Source of the DNA: Phallusia mammillata
Taxonomy: Eukaryota > Chordata > Ascidiacea > Phlebobranchia > Ascidiidae
Length of the DNA stretch: 64,000 nt
Assembly: GCA_003260075.1 (NCBI GenBank)
Contig: QLIY01000611.1
Location: forward strand, 35,343 to 99,342
Reading direction: 5' to 3'
Shown here piece after piece: positions 56,349 to 64,000 of this stretch. The translations under genes were made by a program, and so were the position numbers. The notes beneath the pieces were generated by a model. It worked only from the letters and a program-made list of their open reading frames with translations, was not told the origin of the DNA and searched no databases. Every line of letters starts with the position of its first letter. Positions within the stretch are counted from its first letter, which is position 1.

Positions 56349-58282
56349 AATGCTGCGTCATTCCGCTGCTTGTTCGAGAATTCGTTTAAGCTTTGCTCAG
56401 GCACAATTCCTAGCTTTAGTCTATCCACTGCAAAAACGGGTATTGAAAAATTTCCCCAAAGTAGTTTTTTTCCAAGACGCTGATTTTTTCCCGCTGATTA
56501 ACGGCCTTTTTCCTGTGCAGCCCACCATTGCGCACCGGCGTTTCGAGTAGGAGCAGCATCGCAGAATAGAGATTGTTGATGCAGAGTCACAAACAAGGGC
56601 GAAAGATTACGTTCCGCAATCCGATTACGTCGCCGACCTCTCAAAAAAGACCGCTCTACACGACATATAATCGGCGATTTGGCGACCGCCACGACAAATG
56701 CCAGCTTAGCATAGATGCGTCATGTTTTTGTTTCTTTTGTGAATCACATTTAAAAACAATGCGCGCGCAAAAACCGCTACCGTCCACTGTTCGCAAACGC
56801 GAATTTTTGCACCGATTCAGCTTGTGATTTAAAATCTGCTACTTGCGTCATATTCGCGATAAACGTGCCTAATGCGAAACGCAAATTACCAGTAGTCGCC
56901 GAATCAAAGACGCAGAGATCAAAAGGACGCGAAGAAGTAATTTGTATGCAAATTTAAACCATTCCGATCGCTGGGAACCCGGTTCAAACTTCACAGTTTA
57001 AGTTTCGTCGCGTGTCGCGAACTTTAGGTGCGAGTCACAGCCTGTTGCGAGACCCAAAATAGCGGGGATCTAATTTCAGGCGAATATACACAACTCGGCA
57101 CGCTTTATGTCGCAAACTTGCAAGATGACTGATTTAGTTGTCTTTTAGTGAACGGGAGACACGTCGCTAAACAGGCCCGGGACGTTTCAGACGCCGACTG
57201 CTGCACAGAGATCAAAGACAACAAAGGAAAAGTGAGATGTTGAAACAAGGAAATGGGAGCTTGGCGTGGGAAACTGGAGATAATCCTTCTTGAGTGGCTC
57301 CGTGGGGCGCGTTATTCTTCATTTAAATGTCCACGGGAGGAAAAGCGCTTCATCCGTGGATGGCTCAAGATTTCATGTCGGTATAGTGGGTCTGTATTTT
57401 TTGGGCTGGTTTGGACACTGCGGGTGGTCCCATTCTGTCTTGAAAATATCTCTTTGCGGGCATAAAGACGGTAATTGCATCTATAATGCAGTTAACATTA
57501 CCTAAGCATAGAATTGACCGGCGGCTCGTATCGAATCAAGGGGAAACGCCGATTTCTGGCGGGGTCGCTAAGCGCATTATGTACGCATGGCTGGCCAAAT
57601 TGAATGCATGCAGCCCTAAGTCGATAATAGAGTTACAAACGGTTTCGGAGCATATAATGTAGCTCCTTCAAAACATGTTTGGTTACTGCGGGTAGCTTTC
57701 ATACAGACTCAAATGCCGAAGACATTCTAAACTCTATGTAGCGGGAACTAAAGTTCACTGCACTTACACCTGAACTGCGTTTTAAGCCGTCATAGTTGGC
57801 CTGCTTTTTTAATTACCCCTGCCCTGAAACAACAAGGCCACGCTTTGTTACTCATCCGCTGATTTCTGCCGAGTGTCGCCCAAACTCGGCTCGGTGGTCG
57901 AAAGCAGCGCTGCGCAATGCACTGTTTCGCTTCTAAACAAGACGCGGAATTCGTCGCAGCCTCTAATGGCACTACCACCGCTTAAGCCCCAGCTCGACCC
58001 TTCGGGCAGACACACACCAGGTGACATCTCAATTTTACGCTCATCGAATGACAGGGGCAGCGAGGGGAGATTCAAGGCAGTATAACGAGCGTGTGACTGA
58101 CGCGTGCATTGACATGGGTCGACAGGAGCTCGCCCTGACCAGAATGGCACGAGGCGTCCGGTCGTAAGTGACACAAAGAAACGTTCAACCTTGCCGCGAG
58201 CGCCAACATGGTGACACTTTGATGGTCGTAAAAGTCTTGCAAACGACACTCAAATTGATATGCGCCGACAACAATACAAAGG

Positions 58283-58288
58283 TTTATT
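58283..58288 (-). terminator. Polyadenylation signal AATAAA for the 58-63 kb gene
   Basis: AATAAA on the minus strand lies 42 nt past the stop at 58330. A second AATAAA overlaps the stop codon itself. The close spacing supports a short 3' UTR. Confidence 0.45.
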
Positions 58289-58329
58289 CGAAACGAACGA
58301 CAGCGTTACGGCAGTAAATCGACACTAGT

Positions 58330-61300
58330 TTATTTGTCGGAGCGATTCGACGTTCCAGCTTGAGATGTAGAAGACTCCAGCGAGTCGACCTGGAGCTTCG
58401 TAAGCACAAGCGCTGGCATCCGTACTCCAGAGCCCAACTGGTTTTCAACGACCCCATCTGATTTTGTACGCGCCACGGGTGCGGCGTTTTTCGCGTCAGG
58501 TGCGCCAGTGGACACCGCGCGGGGTCGAGCAATGCTCAGAAACTTGGTCCCAGTCGAGACCCCGGTAGCCCCACTCCGGACAATTTGTGTCTTCTTTTGC
58601 AACGCGTTGTCAGGTAAAAACACCACAGGCCCACCCTCGCCATGTTGTAGGGGTTTTGCGATTGGCCTCGATATTGTGACGGTCTGCATTTCCTTCCGCG
58701 TCGAAACTCCGTCCAGTTTGATGACTGCCGATCGCCCTGGAACCTGGCTCCCTGGTGGTATCTGTAAAAATATTGTTTTTAGGCATGGAAGAAATTAGCA
58801 AATGTCAAGTGTTATGAAACAGGAAAATTTTCGAATATTGTGACATTACATGCACTTGACGTCACAGATTAGTTGCTCCGTTTTATATTATTGCCTTAAC
58901 CTTTGAGATGGTATTTCCAAAATAAATGAGAGAAAAGATTCTCACGCTGTAACTGAAATTTGGCTTTTACATTTTACGATGTTTNGGTGGTATCTGTAAA
59001 AATATAGTTTTTAGGCATGGAAGAAATTAGCAAATGTCAAGTGTTATGAAACAGGAAAATTTTCGAATATTGTGACATTACATGCACTTGACGTCACAGA
59101 TTAGTTGCTCCGTTTTATATTATTGCCTTAACCTTTGAGATGGTATTTCCAAAATAAATGAGAGAAAAGATTCTCACGCTGTAACTGAAATTTGGCTTTT
59201 ACATTTTACGATGTTTTGTAGATTTGAAAACAGCGCTTTCTCTGATTAGATACTGTGGCACTGGTTTTTCATACAACTAGCGGTTACGAATAGATGTTTG
59301 AAATGGAAAATACTGAAAAGCACGAAATTCTTTCAACTAACTTTAACTCCAACTTTCGATGACTTCGCCAACGAGCTTGCAGCGCTTCCCAGCATCAAAT
59401 CAACGAGCGGTGTTGATGACTGGGTAGAAGTCGGCTGCTTCGAAACGTCACGTGACACGACCCGCATTGTTGAGGAGGGAGCCCGCACCGAGCCAGACGT
59501 CGCCATGGTAACGGGTTTTCGTGCGCTGGGCGAAAATACGAGTGGGATCGGTCGTGGTTTGCTGCCTCTGGACATTTGTGGAGACACTGTGGGTCCGGCC
59601 TCCTGGACCAATGTGACCTTATTAGTTGTGCCAGAGGCGGAAGAAATGATCCCGGAGAGCCCCGAGGATGTAAGAACGTATCTGTGAAAAAGCAAAACAA
59701 ATACTAATAAAAGTTTTGTTGTGACTACGCATTCGAACTTGGGAATAAGTGGAAATGAAAACTTCGCCGTCCTAATCTAGCGTTGCAAAAACATACAAAA
59801 ATGAACTTTGTGAGAAAGAATTTGCAATGACAGCAGGTTCTTTTTTAGACGCACGGCGAAGAGTACGTGGTAAAGGGCAAAACCAACATATGGGCGTATA
59901 CATTTTTGTTCTGGATGACGTAATCAACCTTGCGCTACAGCAAAACACTCTCGAATTTCTGGCCAGGTTGCAACGATGCTTCGGGCCCGAAATTGGAAAC
60001 CCAGCGGCGTGGAAAAGCGAGATTACCAAAAACTGCTGCTGACAGACTTTGGCCCGCGCTCGAGGTAGAAATAGTGGCGGGGTCACGACCGTTCGCTGAC
60101 CTGCAGAGGAATTCACCGACTGTGAACAATTCCGAAACGCGATGTACCGAGAAATAAAAAGTGCTGAAAGTTTTTTATGTTTAAAACCATATTTGCGAAA
60201 TTTGAAATTTGATGACCGATGTTTGACACTAAAACGAGTATTAAAAAGTGGCCTTTAAGCCGGTTGGTTCTGGGCAAATATGCAACCATTTTGCTTAAAC
60301 AAAATTTTGCTTAAAAAAAGTATTTAACGTACTTAGATGCTCAATGCTCAAACATCTGCAAATAGAGGAATGTATCTTCACGTTTTTTAGTATACCGCAT
60401 CTATATAAATAGCAACGCTTATCGACGCACACAAAAAATAGGAGAAAATCGCTACATTTGGTCGACTTTCATACAATAATTGCGTGGTATGTTATGATTT
60501 GAAGTTACTGTTGCCTTTTACATCTGCGGTCGTGCGGAAAAAGGCCGGGATAGGCATGAGGGCGCACGAAATAATGTTCACAATTCATTAACCAAAGCAA
60601 CATGAAAACTTGAAGTCAGCCCATAAGGTCACGTCAGGGACGACCAAGGACCGTTTAATTTAAGCGGTTAAGACTCAATTAAGAGTGAACTTCAAGCGAA
60701 CTAAAGCGGCCACGGTGGTCACGGCGCAGGTGAAAGACGAGTCATGAAAGCGATTCGTAGAAGCGATGCGCGAAATATTTTCAAGAAATCGGAACGACCG
60801 ACACGCGTCTTCTCCCGCGGTTAAGTGGTTTTCAAAACGAGGAAAATTGGAAAAGCGGGTCATAGTCAAGAGCGTAAAACATTCCCAATAAATATTTATT
60901 AGTATTATACGGGATAAATTCCAAGTGTCATCAATGGTTGTACTTAAGGTAGCTTGTGGCCGAAGCATATGTGTAAGAATTATAATACACCACATTAGAT
61001 CAACAAGAACGTTATCTAGGCGCCACTGAATACAACTTTAATTCGGTTCGATGTAAGCTGTAAATCCAGCCACATTTAAATCTAAAATTAGAGTTGACAT
61101 TATTACATACTTAATCTTCACTATAACAAGGGTCACAGCATTTAATGCCGTCACAACGCAAATCGCAACTGAGCACAACGGACAGCTTAAGCCTTCTATA
61201 AAAAAATCCCATGCGTTTTACAAACAACCACTGACCCTATTATGACGATCGCCCGTTCACGTGACAAGCATGTGGCGGAATTTCGGTAGCGCTATTTTCA

Positions 61301-62933
61301 GATGGCAAGAATTCATAGAACTCGATGTATTTTCGGCCTAATACGGCATGTTTCAATGCCACGAGGGTCGCCAAAGGGTTCGACAGGAGGGCTTGGCGTG
61401 ATTAGACAGGGGTCGTCGAGTGGCCTGTGATAGGTTGGGCAAATTACGTCACCGTTCTGTAAGGCGATAAACTAAACAGATACGAGAGATTGACAGATCA
61501 TAGAAAGGATTACAATTACAGTCAAACTTCGATACTATGCCACCCTTTGGGACCGAGAGAAAGTGGCATAGTAGCAGGGTTGTTTTCAAACATAGCCTTG
61601 TGACGTGACAATGTACTGTAATGTCACGTTGTGTTGTATGTTGTATACGTTGTGTTATAATCGTATACGATTATAATTTATTACAGTATACAGTATAATT
61701 TATTACAAAAATACGGACAGATCGTGCCTAGAACAAACAAGATCTGTTAGTTTTGCGGTGACACAAGCACAGAACGGCATTTACATAACTCGCTGCAAAG
61801 CCGTGAAACCTCTTAACATGACCATGTTTGTTTGCTCAACGATTTGTTTTTCTTGTTTTCTCTGTTTTATCATGAGCTCAAACCGAAAATTGTCAATAGG
61901 CCCAATTTTAATCCATAACCAGACCGTTAATACAGTAATACTGTACTCTCATGTGTCATAGTATCAAGGGTAAGGGGTGGCATAGTAAATTTATTTTCTA
62001 TTGAATTTAGTTGGTGTCGATCAAAAATGGTATAGTAGCGAGGATGGCATAATAGCAAGGTGGCATAGTATCGAAGTTTGACTGTAGTCGCAACAATAAA
62101 AAGTGCCACGAAATCAGAATATAAAGTTTGTGCGTCATGTACGGGACAGGCCAGTTTCCAGTTTCCCAGAGCTAAATTAAGGCTAAGTAATATCACGCAT
62201 GTTATATTCGAGCCTTGTAATTGGGTTCAAACTAAGGCCCAAAACAACAGTGCCATTAAGATATTTCAAAAAATCCCAATGCTTTCGATACACTACAATT
62301 TAAACTATTTTAGGACCGCACTTTTCCCCGTGGTACGTAGTTTCACGGCAAACAAAAGCTAACCCAGTACCAGCTAAATTTGCGCATTTATTTCATCCTA
62401 AACACAGTTTCATTTTTTTACAACCCAATACAACAGCAGTTGCAATTCCAGTACGTATATTGCACATAGCGCACTGCAGCAGAACAAGCGAGTGTAACTA
62501 ATCTTGATAAACACGCGCGTGTCGGTTTGACGCTTAGCTGGCCACAGAAACACAATTAACTCTCGACCGCAAGCACACAAAAGACTCATCAGGTAAGCAG
62601 TGAAGAGTTCAGGTTCGATGTTAAGGTATCGATCATAATTTAGACTCACCTTGCATTTACACTAACCCTAGATAGGTTTGTTTAAGCGCTGTAAGCGTAA
62701 AAGTGTTTACCTGACTACGGAAGGTTTGCTCTTGGACAGTGATACGCTCGCCGGGGCTGGAGTGGTCGTTGGATTGAGAGGACGCGACTTTTGCTTGTAG
62801 ACCCGACTGCGCCCCTTAGTGGTAGGCGTGCGGGTGGTTGTGGTTCGAGCTCCGATTGAGTCGAAGCTGCTGCGACGGCGAACGTTCGACGACATTCCTG
62901 GGGGGGGGGCGGCGAACGTTCGACGACATTCCT
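58330..62933 (-). CDS. Unrecognised Ser/Thr- and basic-rich protein, last three exons
   Basis: Three exons join in phase: about 62933-62711 (donor GTAAAC, phase 2), 59681-59342 (donor GTTAGT, phase 0) and 58761-58330 (stop TAA). The encoded tail is about 320 residues: MSSNVRRRSSFDSIGARTTT early, then KPVTMATSGSVRAPSSTMRV, then VTISRPIAKPLQHGEGGPVV and ending TSQAGTSNRSDK. It is low in aromatic residues and rich in Ser, Thr, Pro, Lys and Arg, so probably disordered; no domain is visible. The ATG in the first listed exon follows an acceptor directly and may be internal, so the N-terminus may lie beyond the window. A 10-G tract (62900-62909) with a flanking duplicate interrupts this exon. I do not recognise the gene. 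Confidence 0.6.
58754..59216. repeat. 231-bp duplicate around a single N, copying a splice acceptor
   Basis: Copies at 58754-58984 and 58986-59216 are separated by N (58985). The duplicated segment includes the acceptor of the last exon of the 58-63 kb gene, so the true intron is about 230 bp shorter than it appears. Confidence 0.75.
59700..62700. other. Long intron of the 58-63 kb gene
   Basis: It lies between two exons whose phases match. It holds a TA-flanked miniature element (61519-62084). No additional exon was recognised, but a small one could be missed. Confidence 0.4.
61519..62084. mobile_element. 566-bp Tc1/mariner- or pogo-like miniature element, TA target
   Basis: Both ends carry CAGTCAAACTTCGATACTAT in inverted orientation, extending into TGGCATAGTA repeats. 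The element is flanked by TA on both sides (61517-61518, 62085-62086), the target of the Tc1/mariner group. The interior contains AT-rich short repeats (TATAC, TTATTACAG) and no transposase. Confidence 0.7.
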
Positions 62934-62936
62934 GCG
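62879..62936. repeat. Short duplicate around a 10-G tract inside an exon
   Basis: CGAACGTTCGACGACATTCC occurs on both sides of poly-G 62900-62909, within the first visible exon of the 58-63 kb gene. Removing one copy and the G run leaves an acceptor followed directly by the exon. Confidence 0.7.
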
Positions 62937-63141
62937 AAAACAAACTCACTTGTTATAGTGTCTAAAGTGGTTTAAGTTCCGATATTTTTAATAAAGCTCG
63001 CTGTATGAAAGCAACGTTAAAAAACATTGTTTGAATAAAAAAGAACAGTTTCTCGCAGATATGAAACCTGATGCTAACATTTAAGATTGTTGGAGTGTGT
63101 AAAATTTAAGTATTTTACAAGTTTTTAAGAAACCTTTGAGG

Positions 63142-63328
63142 CAGTGGTTCTTAACCTTTTTTCCTTGCTGCACCCCTTTCAAATCACCAACTAATTTTCG
63201 CACCCCCTGGGTTTTTGTATTTATATAGAATAGACCTAACCAACCTTAAGGATACAGCACCCCCGCACCCCCTAGGAACAGTTCTCGCACCCCTTGGGGG
63301 TGCTGGCACCCCTGGTTGAGAACCCCTG
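63142..63328. mobile_element. 187-bp hAT-like miniature element
   Basis: CAGTGGTTCTTAACC and GGTTGAGAACCCCTG form the inverted ends. The flanks CTTTGAGG and CTTTAAGG differ at one base, an 8-bp target duplication. The interior repeats GCACCCC. Confidence 0.75.
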
Positions 63329-64000
63329 CTTTAAGGTAACAGTATACTTTTTTTAAAGATAACGTCATGTACTCTGTTTACCTACGGTATGTCACAGTTT
63401 TTTGGTAATTGCTTTTAAATCCTGAGGCGATATTTACCAAATACAGACGGTGTTTATTTAGCGCCACAAGAGGTCGTCACGGAGCGACTCGACCGAAACC
63501 CCAAGCCGGGGTTGAAAGTTTAACTCTGCTCACCCGAGACGGGAGGTTGAAACGGCCCGGGAAGACAGCCGGCGCACTTCTGCTTGCCAACAAACTCGCG
63601 CCATGACATTGTGCAAACACATCAAATTAACTGACTGAAACCGCTGAGATAGTTTACGGGCAAAACCGACAGGGAGTGGCTATTCAGTATTTTTATATGC
63701 GCCATGACCCTTTATATACGTGGTTCCAAGCCTGCTGCCATTACAATAACACACAAGTAAAAGCCATTTTTTCGGTTACCTATAGGGTCTATGTAAACTT
63801 TGAACAGGGTTAATGTTACGCATGCCTAACCAAAGTGTGTAAAACTTTAGAAAGATCTTCCTAACAAAGGTGTGTCGGATGGGACGTCGACTATTTATAA
63901 TAAAATTGTATTAAAAAAGCAATACTCTTTTTTCATTTTATACCTGGCAGCAATACTGCCGTCTTTTGGAAAAACCTAGTAAGCGACATATTTTTCAAAA

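Larger units (their letters stand above)
42200..58280. other. 16-kb gene-free, CpG-rich intergenic region
   Basis: No frame here has recognisable domains or coherent splice joins. By eye it is GC- and CpG-richer than 1-34 kb. It contains candidate retinoic acid response elements, one hAT element and four homopolymer or N joints. It may be the regulatory domain of the CYP26 genes. Confidence 0.45.

Noticed and set aside
59298..59687. 129-codon plus-strand frame
   Set aside because: It mirrors the minus-strand exon 59681-59342, which has proper acceptor, donor and matching phases; the plus frame has no ATG-based start of interest.
1..64000. CRISPR arrays, operons, bacterial promoters or ribosome binding sites
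   Set aside because: Gene structure is clearly spliced and eukaryotic; the short tandem repeats seen are coding mucin repeats or assembly duplicates.

Overview
This is a eukaryotic nuclear window. Every confident gene is on the minus strand and is split into many small exons with GT-AG introns. The compact introns, AT-rich left half, hAT-type miniature elements and a pair of CYP26-type retinoic-acid hydroxylase genes fit an invertebrate chordate, most likely an ascidian tunicate. The species is an inference, not a sequence match.

Region 1 (1-24,050) is one very large gene read right to left. It starts with a signal-peptide exon at 23,785 and runs off the left edge. I traced 72 exons (about 8,055 coding nt, about 2,685 codons) whose reading phases all join. 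It encodes a secreted or extracellular protein with ten complete copies, and the start of an eleventh, of a roughly 220-residue module I do not recognise. Each copy is built from the same six exons and carries a DGGxDMYDxGN-like loop and a single Cys in DPSVCEVYF. After a solitary first copy and a Thr/Ser-rich mucin exon, the modules alternate between two types (alpha, beta). Each alpha-beta pair is followed by small Thr-rich linker exons.

Region 2 (26,650-42,200) holds two tandem CYP26-like cytochrome P450 genes. The left one has 7 exons and 533 residues. The right one has 8 exons and 545 residues from the preferred start. The right copy keeps the canonical P450 signatures. The left copy has an altered I-helix and PERF region.

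Region 3 (about 42,200-58,280) has no gene I can support. By eye it is richer in GC and CpG than the left half. It contains three perfect direct repeats of the retinoic-acid-receptor half-site (two DR5, one DR2) upstream of the CYP26 pair, which suggests retinoic acid controls its own breakdown enzymes.

Region 4 (58,280-62,940) holds the last three exons of an unrecognised, Ser/Thr- and Lys/Arg-rich, probably disordered protein.

The window also carries several non-autonomous DNA transposons, some with target-site duplications still readable. More than a dozen homopolymer G or C tracts and four single-N positions are mostly flanked by direct copies of neighbouring sequence. These look like gap-filling errors in the assembly, and they interrupt or duplicate exons in places.
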